Shown here piece by piece: positions 16,459 through 24,876 of a DNA stretch of 62,878 nt. The notes below the pieces were generated by a model. The model was given only the letters and a program-made list of their open reading frames with translations, searched no databases and had not been told where the DNA came from. The DNA is from Corallococcus sicarius. GTDB taxonomy: Bacteria > Myxococcota > Myxococcia > Myxococcales > Myxococcaceae. The stretch covers positions 1 through 62,878 of the forward strand of contig NZ_RAWG01000014.1 of NCBI RefSeq assembly GCF_003611735.1, given 5' to 3'. The position numbers were made by a program, and so were the translations under genes. Each line of letters begins with the position of its first letter. The stretch's first letter is position 1.

Positions 16459-17430
16459 CTGAATGCACCTCCCCGCCTTCGCCACCTGGATGAAGGCCCT
16501 GCGGTCCTCGTGGTCAACACGCGCTCGCGCTCAGGCCGTGAGGCCTTTGAAACCGCGCGGGCCATGCTGGCCGAGCGGGGCATTCCCCTGCTCGCGGCGC
16601 ACGCGCTGTCGCGGCCCAAGCGCCTGCGCGCGGTGCTGGAGGAGGCCATCGCGGCGGGGGCCCGTCGCGTCTTCGTGGGCGGCGGCGACGGCACCATCAG
16701 CTGCGCGGCGCAGGTGTTGATGAGCCGCGACGTGACGCTGGGCGTGGTGCCCCTGGGCACCGGCAACGACTTCGCCCGCTCGCTGGGCATCCCGGACACC
16801 ATCGAGGCCGCGTGCGACGTCATCGTCGGCGGCTACACGGCGCGGGTGGACGTGGGGCTCGTCAACGGGCGGCCCTTCCTCAACGCCGCCAGCCTGGGGC
16901 TGACCACCGCCATCGCGAAGCGGCTCACGCAGGAGTTGAAGCAGCGCGCGGGCAAGCTGGCCTACCCGATGGCCGCCGCCGCGGAGATGCGCACCCTGCA
17001 GCCCTTCCACGTCCGCCTCCAGGCGGACACGGAGACGCTGGAGCTGGACGCGCTCCAGCTCGTCGTGGGCAACGGCCGCTATCACGGGGCGGGCAACATG
17101 GTGTCGCCGGAGGCGACGCTGGATGACCGCAAGCTGCACGTCTACGCCATCACCGCGCCGTCCGCCGCCGACGGGAGCGGGGAGCGCACCGGGCTGGGCC
17201 ACCTGCAGGACGTGGCCACGCTGGCGCGCGTGGCGCTGGGCATGCGCAGCGGCGGGCACCTGGAGCACGAGGCGGTCGTGCACCTGCACACCCGCCACCT
17301 CACCGTGGAGACGGACCCGCCCATGGAGGTGAACGCGGACGGGGAGAACGTGGGCATGACGCCCATGCGCTTCGAAGTGGCTTCCGCCGCGCTGCGCGTC
17401 TACGCCCCCGCGCCGCCCCTGCCCCAGTAG
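16459..17430 (+). CDS. Diacylglycerol kinase-family lipid kinase
   Basis: A DAGK catalytic domain protein (YegS/BmrU type). The first strand VLVVNTRSRSG, the nucleotide-binding GGGDGTISCAAQVL motif and PLGTGNDFARSLG are diagnostic; the C-terminal half contains the beta-sandwich with NAASLGLTTAIAKRL and NGRYHGAGNMVSPEA. The enzyme phosphorylates lipid hydroxyls such as diacylglycerol, or a sphingoid base. The start is a problem: no in-frame ATG, GTG or TTG lies just before the domain. I chose CTG 16459. An ATG at 16463 is out of frame, and the GTG at 16510 would cut into the first strand. The open frame runs back to 16201, but that would overlap the divergent gene. Confidence 0.85.
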   Translation: MNAPPRLRHLDEGPAVLVVNTRSRSGREAFETARAMLAERGIPLLAAHALSRPKRLRAVLEEAIAAGARRVFVGGGDGTISCAAQVLMSRDVTLGVVPLGTGNDFARSLGIPDTIEAACDVIVGGYTARVDVGLVNGRPFLNAASLGLTTAIAKRLTQELKQRAGKLAYPMAAAAEMRTLQPFHVRLQADTETLELDALQLVVGNGRYHGAGNMVSPEATLDDRKLHVYAITAPSAADGSGERTGLGHLQDVATLARVALGMRSGGHLEHEAVVHLHTRHLTVETDPPMEVNADGENVGMTPMRFEVASAALRVYAPAPPLPQ

Positions 17431-17450
17431 GAGGCAGGTCGTACGGGCCG

Positions 17451-18482
17451 CTAGGCCTTCTCCAGCACGCTGGAGAGCACCTGCGCGGTGAAGTTCACCA
17501 GGGGAATCACGCGCCGGTAGTCCATGCGCGTGGGCCCGATGACGCCCACCGTGCCCAGCACCGCCTCCGCCGTGCCGTAGGGGCTGGCGATGACGGTGAC
17601 GTCGCCCGCGGCGGAGAACTCGCTCTCCGCGCCGATGAAGACGTGCATCTCCTTGGTGCGCTGCACGCGGTCCAGCAGGTGCAGCAGCTTGTGCTTCTCA
17701 TCCAGGGCGCGGAACAGGGCGCGGATGCGCTCCACGTCCGCGAACTCCGGCTGCTCCAGGAAGGAGCCGGTGCCTTCGATGAGGACGCGCTCGGGCGTCT
17801 GGAGGTCGGTGGCCGCGGCGCCCAGCCGCAGGGCCTTGGCGGTGAGCGCGTTGTAGAGGGCCTGGTCCTGGTCCATCTCCGCGCGGATGCGCTCGCGCGC
17901 CTCTTCCAGCGGCACCTGGTGGAGCAGCTCGGAGAGGTAGTTGCTGGCCTTGACGAGCTCGTCGGACGTCACCGGGAAGTCCACGGTGAGGGCCTTGTTG
18001 TGCACCTGGCCGTTCTGGCCGACGAGGATGGCGAGGACGCGGTTCTCGCGCAGGCGCAGGAACTCGATGCGCTGGAACACCGCCGCGTCCGGCCGGGGCG
18101 TGAGCACCACGCCCGCGTGGCGGGTGAGCGAGTGCAGCACGCGGCTGGCCTCCGACAGGATGTCGTCCAGGTTGGACTCGTGGACGAGCCCGGCGTGGAT
18201 GAGTTCGCGGTCGCGCGGCGCGGGGTCTCGCAGCTTCACGAGCGTGTCCACGTAGAAGCGGTAGCCCCGGTCCGTGGGCACGCGGCCCGCGGACGTGTGC
18301 GGCTTCTCCAGGAAGCCCAGGGCCTCCAGGTCAGCGAGGACGTTGCGCATGGTCGCGGAGGAGACCTCGAACTCCCCGCGGCGCGTCAGTTGCTGACTGC
18401 CGACAGGCCCGCCCGTGGTGATGTACTCCTGCACCACGGCACGGAGGACTTCCTTCTCGCGTTCACCCAGCTCGTCGGGCAT
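17451..18482 (-). CDS. hrcA: Heat-inducible transcription repressor HrcA
   Basis: A 343-residue protein of normal HrcA length. The N-terminal winged helix is typical (REKEVLRAVVQEYITTG, VGSQQLTRR, SSATMRNVLADLEALGFL, then HTSAGRVPTDRGYRFYVDTLV), followed by the GAF-like effector domain and the C-terminal FIGAESEF ... GTVGVIGPTRMDYRRVIPLV block. HrcA represses chaperone operons by binding CIRCE elements, and its folding depends on GroE. Here it is not followed by grpE or dnaK, and I see no CIRCE sequence in its own leader. A good promoter is 60 bp upstream. Confidence 0.95.
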   Translation of the reverse strand: MPDELGEREKEVLRAVVQEYITTGGPVGSQQLTRRGEFEVSSATMRNVLADLEALGFLEKPHTSAGRVPTDRGYRFYVDTLVKLRDPAPRDRELIHAGLVHESNLDDILSEASRVLHSLTRHAGVVLTPRPDAAVFQRIEFLRLRENRVLAILVGQNGQVHNKALTVDFPVTSDELVKASNYLSELLHQVPLEEARERIRAEMDQDQALYNALTAKALRLGAAATDLQTPERVLIEGTGSFLEQPEFADVERIRALFRALDEKHKLLHLLDRVQRTKEMHVFIGAESEFSAAGDVTVIASPYGTAEAVLGTVGVIGPTRMDYRRVIPLVNFTAQVLSSVLEKA

Positions 18483-18542
18483 TCCTGCTCACACTCCGGA
18501 AGCCGACGGCCCGGACCTTCCGGCCTCCGCGCTTCCTGTAGA

Positions 18543-18571
18543 ATTCTAAGAGGGACGCCCGGGGCATTCAA
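18543..18571 (-). promoter_or_regulatory. Sigma-70 promoter of hrcA
   Basis: On the minus strand TTGAAT (18571-18566), a 17-nt spacer and TAGAAT (18548-18543). Four and five of six bases match consensus with ideal spacing. Transcription would start near 18536, giving a leader of about 54 nt. Confidence 0.7.
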
Positions 18572-18690
18572 TCCAGGGAGCCCAATCAGCGGAGCAGGCA
18601 GGCGCCGCGCCGGCTCCCCGCCGAGCGTGGAGGGGGTACGGGAAAGCGCACATCGCTCCGGAAAACGGCCGGCGTTAGAAGGCCGCGGTC

Positions 18691-19584
18691 TTGACCACCG
18701 CGACGCCTGACGCCTTCGAGCAGGGCCCCCACCGGGGCTGGCTGCTGTTCAGCCTGTTCTCGCTCTACGTCATCTGGGGGTCCACCTACCTGGCGATGCG
18801 GTTCGCGCTGACGGGCTTTCCGCCGTTCCGCATGGCGGGCCTGCGCTTCCTGCTGGCGGGCGGGCTGCTCTACGCGGGCTTGCGGCTGAAGGGCCAGCCG
18901 GGGCCGGGAGCGCGGCAGTGGCGAGCGGGGGCGCTCACGGGCTTCCTGTTGCTGGTGGTGGGCAACGGCGGCATCGCGTTCGCGCAGAACCAGGGCGTGC
19001 CGTCCGGGGTGGCGGCGTTGGTGGTGGGCAGCATGCCGTTGTGGATGGCCATCTTCGGCGCGGCCTTCGGGCAGCGGCCCGGGCGCGCGGAGCTGGCGGG
19101 GCTGGTGCTGGGGTTCGCGGGCGTGGTGCTCCTGAACCTGGGCGGGGACATGACGGGTGGCGCGACCGCGGCGCTGGCGCTGCTGGTGGCGCCGATGAGC
19201 TGGGCGTTCGGTTCGGTGTGGAGGCGGCTGCTGCCGATGCCCACGGGGTTGATGGCGCCGGCGACGCAGATGTTGTGCGCGGGCGTGATGATGCTGGGCG
19301 TGAGCTTCGTGCTGGGAGAGCAGATGCACGGCGCGCCGCCCATGAAGGCCGTGGTGTCGTTCGCGTACCTGGTGGTCTTTGGTTCGCTGGTGGCGTTCAG
19401 CGCGTATGGCTACTTGTTGCGGCATGCGCGGCCGGCGCTCGCGACGAGCTATGCGTATGTGAACCCGGGCGTGGCGGTGTTGTTGGGCGTGGTGTTCGCG
19501 GGGGAGACCCTGGGCCCGCTTACGTTTGGCGCAATGGCAGCCATCCTGCTCGCGGTGATGCTGCTGGCCCGCGGCAAGCGCTGA
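18691..19584 (+). CDS. EamA-family drug/metabolite transporter (YedA-like)
   Basis: A 297-residue inner-membrane protein with ten predicted helices in two EamA repeats. The first repeat starts LFSLYVIWGSTYLAMRFAL, characteristic of the YedA/RhaT-like exporters, with PPFRMAGLRFLLAGG following; the second ends SYAYVNPGVAVLLGVVFAGE. It probably exports amino acids or other small metabolites. The likely start is TTG 18691 with GAAGG about 10 nt upstream; no ATG precedes the first helix. The toxin gene begins 4 bp after its stop. Confidence 0.86.
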   Translation: MTTATPDAFEQGPHRGWLLFSLFSLYVIWGSTYLAMRFALTGFPPFRMAGLRFLLAGGLLYAGLRLKGQPGPGARQWRAGALTGFLLLVVGNGGIAFAQNQGVPSGVAALVVGSMPLWMAIFGAAFGQRPGRAELAGLVLGFAGVVLLNLGGDMTGGATAALALLVAPMSWAFGSVWRRLLPMPTGLMAPATQMLCAGVMMLGVSFVLGEQMHGAPPMKAVVSFAYLVVFGSLVAFSAYGYLLRHARPALATSYAYVNPGVAVLLGVVFAGETLGPLTFGAMAAILLAVMLLARGKR

Positions 19585-19588
19585 CGTC

Positions 19589-20392
19589 GTGCGTTCCGTT
19601 CCGGATCAGGTGGCTGTCTGGGGGGCCTGTGCCCTGCTCACGGCCTGTGCCGGCGGTCCACGGCACTCCGGGCATGGGGACCTGACGCTCGACACGAGGA
19701 CCGTCGCGAGCGTCCGTCACGCAGCGCTTGTGGCGGAGCGGGCGGCCGCTTCGCGGGCCGTGGCTTCCCTCTTCGTCCGGTCCGCACCAGCCGTTCTTGC
19801 CTTGCTGCAGAGCCACGAGGCGGCGGGGGAGCTGGAGGCGCGCCTCGCGAAGTGCGCCGTCCAGGCCGAGCGACGGGGCAATGCCCTCTTCTTCCAGGAC
19901 CGGCCGCCGACACGGGCGGAATGCGGCGAGGTGGTGGAGCAGGACGCCTGCGGCAAGCCCGTCACCCGGGCCATGCAGCTGGGACGGAAGAAGCACGTGC
20001 TCGCGCTGGAGTGCGCGCGCGAGGTGCTGGAGGCGCGGTGGCCCGCGCCCTTCAGCATCGAGCAGCGCTATCGCTATTATCCGAATGCCAAGGTCGTGGA
20101 GACCATCAGTCGGGAGAAGGAAGCGCGCCTCATCGCTGAGGACTGCACCGAGGAACTCCGGGGGACCCTCAAACCGGACCTCGTCCTCCATGCGGATCGC
20201 AACCTGCTGAAGGCCGCGCTCATCCTGGACTTCAAGTTCCCCTGTCCTGAGACCAATCCGCCGCAGTGGACGATCTATCGCGAGAGCAGCCCCTATGCCG
20301 GCAGAAGACAGGACGGCGTTTACGAAGAAGCCTTGGGCGGGAAAGCGCTGATGATCTCGCCACGCACAGGAGTAGGAGTGAAGCAGCCATGA
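19589..20392 (+). CDS. Lipoprotein nuclease toxin, PD-(D/E)XK type (SitA-like candidate)
   Basis: A 267-residue protein starting at GTG 19589. It has a lipoprotein signal with lipobox LTAC (cysteine at residue 20) followed by a helical Ala-rich region. The C-terminal domain (about 160-267) carries the core of PD-(D/E)XK nucleases: KPDLVL (Pro196-Asp197), ILDFKF (Asp214-x-Lys216) and a QDGVY motif (Gln241, Tyr245) as in the RecB-like QxxxY group, ending ALMISPRTGVG. The next gene is a DUF3396 immunity-type protein overlapping by 4 bp. Known DUF3396 proteins protect against VRR-Nuc nuclease effectors. In myxobacteria, lipoprotein toxins with adjacent immunity genes (SitA/SitI) are passed between kin by TraAB outer-membrane exchange; I infer that role here. 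Delivery is not proven by the sequence. Confidence 0.7.
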   Translation: MRSVPDQVAVWGACALLTACAGGPRHSGHGDLTLDTRTVASVRHAALVAERAAASRAVASLFVRSAPAVLALLQSHEAAGELEARLAKCAVQAERRGNALFFQDRPPTRAECGEVVEQDACGKPVTRAMQLGRKKHVLALECAREVLEARWPAPFSIEQRYRYYPNAKVVETISREKEARLIAEDCTEELRGTLKPDLVLHADRNLLKAALILDFKFPCPETNPPQWTIYRESSPYAGRRQDGVYEEALGGKALMISPRTGVGVKQP

Positions 20393-21303
20393 GAGAGAAC
20401 CCTCCCGTCATCCGGCTTCGAGACAGGGGCGGATGGCTCGCGGCGCGGGATGGTGTCGTGATCTCCTTCTTCATCCACCACGACCATGAGGAGGTGACTC
20501 CCGCCATCTGGCGCGCCTTGCAGCTCTACCTTCAAGCCATCCCTCCCAAGACATTGAACTGGTACGTGTCGGACGACGGCGACATGGTCGAGTTCGATGA
20601 CAAAGGGTACGAGCATCATCGAAAGCTGATGCTTGAGTGCCCGTGGAAGGGAGCCTCGCGCATCGAGTTGTCGGAGAGCCCCAGTGAATCCGGTGGCTAC
20701 CAGTTCGAATACTACGGCCGGAGAATCAGCGAGCCCTCCTGGCCCTACCCGAATGACCCAGCCACCGCGGTGGCCTTCACGTTCCCCACCGAGTACCTGC
20801 TGGAGCACGGGCCGGATCACCTGCGCGCCCTGGCCTTCAAGCTCGCGTGGGAGCTGCCCTTCAGCTTTGGCTATGCGAGCCTTGCCATCGTCGCGCCCCA
20901 AGGCCGCTGGGGCACATCGGACTGGGACCTGCTCGATACGCTGCGCGAGCGCTACCTGGGCCTGGACCTCTACGATGTCAGTGATACCGGCTCCGCCATC
21001 GGCACCCACGCCCGGAGCGCTTCCTGGCTCACCTTCGTGGGCCAACCCCTGCTCGGGCAGCTCGGCGGCGGCGAGGGCCTGCGGCGCGCACTGCCCTTCC
21101 CGGAAGTCTCCGTCCTCCCCCTGGACAGCCAACGCGTGATGATCTCCCTGGGGGAATGGCCAGACGCCATCGATACCCAGAAGGGCGGCATCCCGCCCCC
21201 GTACCGGGCCTTGGCGCTCAAGTTGGAACCCTTCGTCTACCAGGAGCGCACCGGCCTTTCCCCGCGCTACGAGTACTCCTGGCTCCGGCGGCTCAGCCAG
21301 TAA
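20389..21303 (+). CDS. DUF3396 type VI-type immunity protein
   Basis: A 304-residue soluble protein without a signal peptide. Features seen: VVISFFIHHDHEEVTPAIW near the N-terminus; a central AVAFTFPTEYLLEHGPDHL; and the run SFGYASLAIVAP, GLDLYDVSDTG, ARSASWLTFVGQPLLGQLGG. These match the DUF3396 family, which occurs as the cytoplasmic antitoxin of VRR-Nuc nuclease effectors. The ATG at 20389 overlaps the toxin stop (ATGA), with TAGGAG (20373-20378) as ribosome-binding site, so toxin and antidote are made together. Its last 11 bp overlap the convergent sulfatase gene. Base composition in this pair is somewhat lower in GC than the neighbours. Confidence 0.8.
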   Translation: MRENPPVIRLRDRGGWLAARDGVVISFFIHHDHEEVTPAIWRALQLYLQAIPPKTLNWYVSDDGDMVEFDDKGYEHHRKLMLECPWKGASRIELSESPSESGGYQFEYYGRRISEPSWPYPNDPATAVAFTFPTEYLLEHGPDHLRALAFKLAWELPFSFGYASLAIVAPQGRWGTSDWDLLDTLRERYLGLDLYDVSDTGSAIGTHARSASWLTFVGQPLLGQLGGGEGLRRALPFPEVSVLPLDSQRVMISLGEWPDAIDTQKGGIPPPYRALALKLEPFVYQERTGLSPRYEYSWLRRLSQ

Positions 21304-23242
21304 TTCGAAGGCCTTCCGACGGCCAGGGCGACAGCTTCTCCGCTTCGTACTTCCCGAGCAGCGCGTGCGTCGCCTTCGCCGCCTCCTCCACCTCCGCGCG
21401 GCTCAATCCCTGGGGCAGCTCCGGAATCACGGTCGGGAAGGGTCCGTCGAAGACAAGCAGGTTCTCCATCTCCAGCGGGTCGTTCCGCATGTCGTAGAGC
21501 TCCCACTCGTCCGCGTGCTCACCGGACGGGTCCCACGTGCGCGCCAGCTTCCAGCGCGGCGTGCGCACGCAGCGGATGTGGTTCGGCTGGCACACCGCGC
21601 CCGGCCTCAGTCCCGGCACCTTGCCCGCCCGCGTGCTGCCTTCGCGCAGCGCCTCCACCGCGCGCGCGTACACGGAGAACAGCGCGTCGTCGTGCATCTG
21701 GTGCGGATCCCCGGTGCGCGGCAGCGGCTCCGTGATTTCATCGTCGGTGATGAAGAGCACACCTTCTCGCGGCGCACCGCTGGGCTCCGTGACGGTCTGC
21801 GTCTCTCCGCGCGCCAGCGCGCTCAGGTCCGCGCCGACAAAGGGCGGCACCGGCCGGTGCAATCGCAGGTCCGTGCGGATGGCCGCGAGTTCCTCGCGCG
21901 GGATGCCGGCCAGCCCCAGCAGCGTCGGCGCCACGTCCGCGTGGCTCGTGAGCGCGTCGATGTACCGCGTCTCCTGCGCCTGGGGAAACTGCACCACCAG
22001 CGGCACGTGCAGCGCCTCCTGGTAGGACGTGTGCCACTTCTCCAGCAGGTAGCCGTGGGCGGCGCCGTACTCACCATGGTCGGAGAGGAACACCACCAGC
22101 GTGTTCTCGCGCAGGCCGCTGTCATCCAACGTCTTCAGCACCCTCGCGAGGTGCCCGTCCACCAGGGAGATGAGCCACGCGTAGTACTGCTGGAAGCGCA
22201 GCGCCGCCTCGTCCGGGTCCTCGGTGAGCTGGAACGGAATGCCCGAGTTGAGCGTTACCGTCACCGGGTCGATGCCCTCCTTCGCCTGGTGCAGCGTCAG
22301 CCCCGTCTTCGCCGCGAGCGCGAGCCCCAGCTTGTACGCGTAGTCGCGCTGACAGCGGGGCTTGTTGGCCAGCGTGTCACGCAGGTTCGTCGGCAGGTTC
22401 GCGTTCTCCTGCGGGAACCCCAGCGGGTTCAGCGGGACCGTGAAGGTGCCCGCCACCGGCGTGACGGACCGCTGGCCCTCGGCCGGCACCACCAGCGGCC
22501 CCAGCTTGGGGCAGTTCGGATCCAGCTGCCGCGGCAGGATGGGATACGTCGCGATGTCGTGCGGGTTGGTGAACGACGCGACCGCGAACCACGGCTGCGC
22601 GCTCCCGTCCGGCGCCTGGGCCCGGGGCGCCGCATACGACTGGTTCGCGAGCGCGCGGTTGTAGGGCTGCCCCAATGCCATCCGTCGCAGGAAGTCACAC
22701 GTCAGGTCCGCGAAGCCAACGTCGCGGAAGGCGCCCAGGTTGTTGATGGAGGCCCCGTGCGGCTCCGGATAGGACAGCTCCCAGTCGTCAAAGCCATACC
22801 GCTGGAGCGTGTGCTCCGGCGGATTGCTCACGTGCCACTTGCCGAAGTAGTGCGTGTGGTAGCCCGCCTTCTGGAACCAGTGGCCCAGCGTCGGAATCCC
22901 GTCCGCCGCGAGCCACGGGAAGGCCGCCGCATCCCCGCTCTTGAACAGGCCATCCGTCTGCGTGACACCCGTGCGCGTGCCGTACTGCCCCGTGTAGATG
23001 ACCGCGCGGCTGGGCGTGCACGCCGACGCCGCGATGGTGTGGTTGCGGAAGACCGCCGCGTTCTGGCGCAGCGCCTCGAAGCCGGGGAAGAACTTCCGGA
23101 AGGGGTTGTCCTCCCCTCCCTCCGATACGAACCCCAGGATGTCCTTGAGGCCTGGCAGGAAGCCGCCGTCAGGGCCATAGGCGAACCGGGGGAACTGGAG
23201 CTGGTCGACGGTGAGCAGCAGGATGTTGGGACGCGTGGGCAT
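21293..23242 (-). CDS. Sulfatase (formylglycine-dependent, alkaline phosphatase superfamily)
   Basis: A 649-residue type I sulfatase. The N-terminal metal site PNILLLTVDQ is followed by the signature CTPSR (Cys75-Thr-Pro-Ser-Arg79) inside AASACTPSRAVIYTGQYGT; the cysteine would be converted to formylglycine by a sulfatase-modifying enzyme not present here. Further metal/substrate segments are YHTHYFGKWH, TNPHDI and VVFLSDHGEYGAAHGYLLEKW. No signal peptide is obvious, so the protein may be cytoplasmic or exported by another route. The ATG at 23242 is chosen; the frame runs on upstream without family character. The natural substrate could be a sulfated lipid or polysaccharide of prey or host. 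Confidence 0.9.
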   Translation of the reverse strand: MPTRPNILLLTVDQLQFPRFAYGPDGGFLPGLKDILGFVSEGGEDNPFRKFFPGFEALRQNAAVFRNHTIAASACTPSRAVIYTGQYGTRTGVTQTDGLFKSGDAAAFPWLAADGIPTLGHWFQKAGYHTHYFGKWHVSNPPEHTLQRYGFDDWELSYPEPHGASINNLGAFRDVGFADLTCDFLRRMALGQPYNRALANQSYAAPRAQAPDGSAQPWFAVASFTNPHDIATYPILPRQLDPNCPKLGPLVVPAEGQRSVTPVAGTFTVPLNPLGFPQENANLPTNLRDTLANKPRCQRDYAYKLGLALAAKTGLTLHQAKEGIDPVTVTLNSGIPFQLTEDPDEAALRFQQYYAWLISLVDGHLARVLKTLDDSGLRENTLVVFLSDHGEYGAAHGYLLEKWHTSYQEALHVPLVVQFPQAQETRYIDALTSHADVAPTLLGLAGIPREELAAIRTDLRLHRPVPPFVGADLSALARGETQTVTEPSGAPREGVLFITDDEITEPLPRTGDPHQMHDDALFSVYARAVEALREGSTRAGKVPGLRPGAVCQPNHIRCVRTPRWKLARTWDPSGEHADEWELYDMRNDPLEMENLLVFDGPFPTVIPELPQGLSRAEVEEAAKATHALLGKYEAEKLSPWPSEGLRITG

Positions 23243-23412
23243 GAAGCCTCCTGCGTCCCCCCTTGAGCACGCGCCGTGCCGGAAGCCCCAGGCGCAGCGT
23301 CCCCCTCGGAGCATCGAGCCCCTGGCTTCTCCGGCTGCGTCCCGCGCGAACGCAGCCGCGTCCCAGGGGGCGAACACGCCAAGGCCAACGAAACCCTACA
23401 AACCAGCAATCA

Positions 23413-23441
23413 TTGACAGACACAAATCAGGCTGGTAGATG
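23413..23441 (+). promoter_or_regulatory. Promoter of the thiaminase gene
   Basis: TTGACA (perfect -35, 23413-23418), a 17-nt spacer and TAGATG (23436-23441) preceded by TGG (extended -10). It lies in a locally AT-rich patch, giving a leader of about 90 nt. Confidence 0.5.
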
Positions 23442-23456
23442 CCAGTCAATTGGCAT
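23439..23456 (+). promoter_or_regulatory. Operator-like inverted repeat at the thiaminase promoter
   Basis: ATGCCA - GTCAAT - TGGCAT is a perfect 6-bp inverted repeat with a 6-nt centre, placed over the expected transcription start. It could be a repressor site; the regulator is unknown. Confidence 0.35.
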
Positions 23457-23538
23457 GGCGCCGTGGGCACCTGGGCTTTGTCCCTGTGCGTCCGCGCAAC
23501 CTCCTGCCAGGACATCCCACACTCGAAGCAGGTCTACC

Positions 23539-24792
23539 ATGAATAGCAGATGGCTCTGCGCCCTCAGCGGTCTTGTCATCCTGATGGACAGCGGCACGGC
23601 GGATGCGAAGCATCCTCATGAGCCGAAGACAGTCCTCCGGGTCCCGCTCTATCCCTACATTCCTGACGCGGCAGGGGATCAACTCAAGGCCATGGGGGCG
23701 CGCATCGAAGCCGAGTTCGAGCGGACGCATCCGAACATCGACCTCGTGACGAACCCCTCATGCTTCTCGGATGACTTCTACGAGCCGTCACAGATTGCGC
23801 GCTCCCTGAAGGGCGAGGGTGAGTGCGGCTACGACGTCATCGAAACCGACACCATCATCCTCCAGGAGCTGGTCGCGGAAGGTGCCGTCCGACCGTGGCC
23901 CCGGCTCCCCCGGAGGCCGGACTGGCACCCGGCAGGCATTGCCGCCTCCACGCACCCGGACACGAAGGCCCTCTACGGTGTCCCGCATTGGCTGTGTGGT
24001 CACTTCATCGTTTCGCGCAGCGAAGCCGTGCGCCAGGCCCAGACCACCAGCAGCCTCACCCAGGCGCTGGACGGTTTGGGAACCTCCATGCCCGACATGG
24101 CCGTGAACATGCTTGGAAGCTGGAACCTGCCCTCCATGTATCTGGACGCGTGGGCTGACGCCAACGGCGCGCGCAACGTCAGCTCCGCCGTCACCACCGA
24201 GCACTACGACGCGGCGGTGCTCACGTCGATGCGTCACTTCGCACAGACCTGCCAGTCCTCCACGGGCAATCCCTGCGTCGACGGGACGTACGACGAGGAT
24301 GCGAACTTCGACCTGCCCGCGACGCTCTTCGCTCAGAGCCAGGTGGATGCGACCATGGGCTACTCGGAGCGACTGCACGTCATCCTGAAGAACCTGCCGG
24401 CAGGCTCCAGTCCCTCGGACATCAAGCTGTCCTCCGCGCCGCTCGGTGAGGGGAACCATCCCGTCCTCTTCACGGACGCCTACTTCCTGGGAGTGCGGTG
24501 CACCGGCAAGTGCGAGGCCGCGGCCCTGGAGTTCGTGGAGTACATGAGTGACGCACGCACCTTCGAGTGGATCCTCATGAGCGAAGATGCGTCCGCGGAG
24601 ACCCGCGTGCCTCGCTATCTGCTGCCCGCGACGCTCGACGCCTATCAAACCCGGAAGGTCCGCTCCGATGCCTTCTTCCCGGTCATGGATGCGGCGACGC
24701 GACGTGGAAAGGCCTTCCCGAACGGAGGCCTGTTCAACATCCGCAAGCAGATGCGCGACGACATCCTGCCAGCGATTACGTCCGAGCCTTGA
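23539..24792 (+). CDS. Secreted thiaminase I (thiamine pyridinylase)
   Basis: A 417-residue secreted protein with a signal peptide ending near residue 23 (GTADA). It has the periplasmic-binding-protein type II fold of thiaminase I, which cleaves thiamine by exchanging its thiazole for another nucleophile. The start LRVPLYPYIPD matches the family's 'VAIYPYVPD'. Catalytic residues appear conserved: Cys153 in GVPHWLCGHF (family PQILCTN) and Glu277 in MGYSERL (family GYSESM), 124 residues apart as expected (128 in the Paenibacillus enzyme). FTDAYF, RYLLPATLDAY and the C-terminal MRDDILPAI also fit. AGCAGG precedes the ATG. It stands alone: no thiamine salvage or transport gene is near, arguing against a salvage role and for attack on other cells' thiamine. 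Confidence 0.82.
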   Translation: MNSRWLCALSGLVILMDSGTADAKHPHEPKTVLRVPLYPYIPDAAGDQLKAMGARIEAEFERTHPNIDLVTNPSCFSDDFYEPSQIARSLKGEGECGYDVIETDTIILQELVAEGAVRPWPRLPRRPDWHPAGIAASTHPDTKALYGVPHWLCGHFIVSRSEAVRQAQTTSSLTQALDGLGTSMPDMAVNMLGSWNLPSMYLDAWADANGARNVSSAVTTEHYDAAVLTSMRHFAQTCQSSTGNPCVDGTYDEDANFDLPATLFAQSQVDATMGYSERLHVILKNLPAGSSPSDIKLSSAPLGEGNHPVLFTDAYFLGVRCTGKCEAAALEFVEYMSDARTFEWILMSEDASAETRVPRYLLPATLDAYQTRKVRSDAFFPVMDAATRRGKAFPNGGLFNIRKQMRDDILPAITSEP

Positions 24793-24828
24793 GCACGTTC
24801 AGAGGCTGAACCCGAGGGACGCCTCAAT

Positions 24829-24857
24829 GCTCCGGACCGCGCAGAGGGGTCCGGAGC
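24829..24857. terminator. Bidirectional terminator
   Basis: Perfect 10-bp inverted repeat GCTCCGGACC / GGTCCGGAGC with a 9-nt loop, followed on the plus strand by TGCTTTC. It separates the convergent thiaminase and hybrid kinase genes. Confidence 0.75.
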
Positions 24858-24876
24858 TGCTTTCACAATCCAGGGT

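Noticed and set aside
18483-18690. A CIRCE element before hrcA
   Set aside because: The TTAGCACTC-N9-GAGTGCTAA pattern is absent.
23390-23538. A thiamine-pyrophosphate riboswitch before the thiaminase gene
   Set aside because: Neither the CUGAGA nor the ACCUGAUC-type conserved boxes are present.
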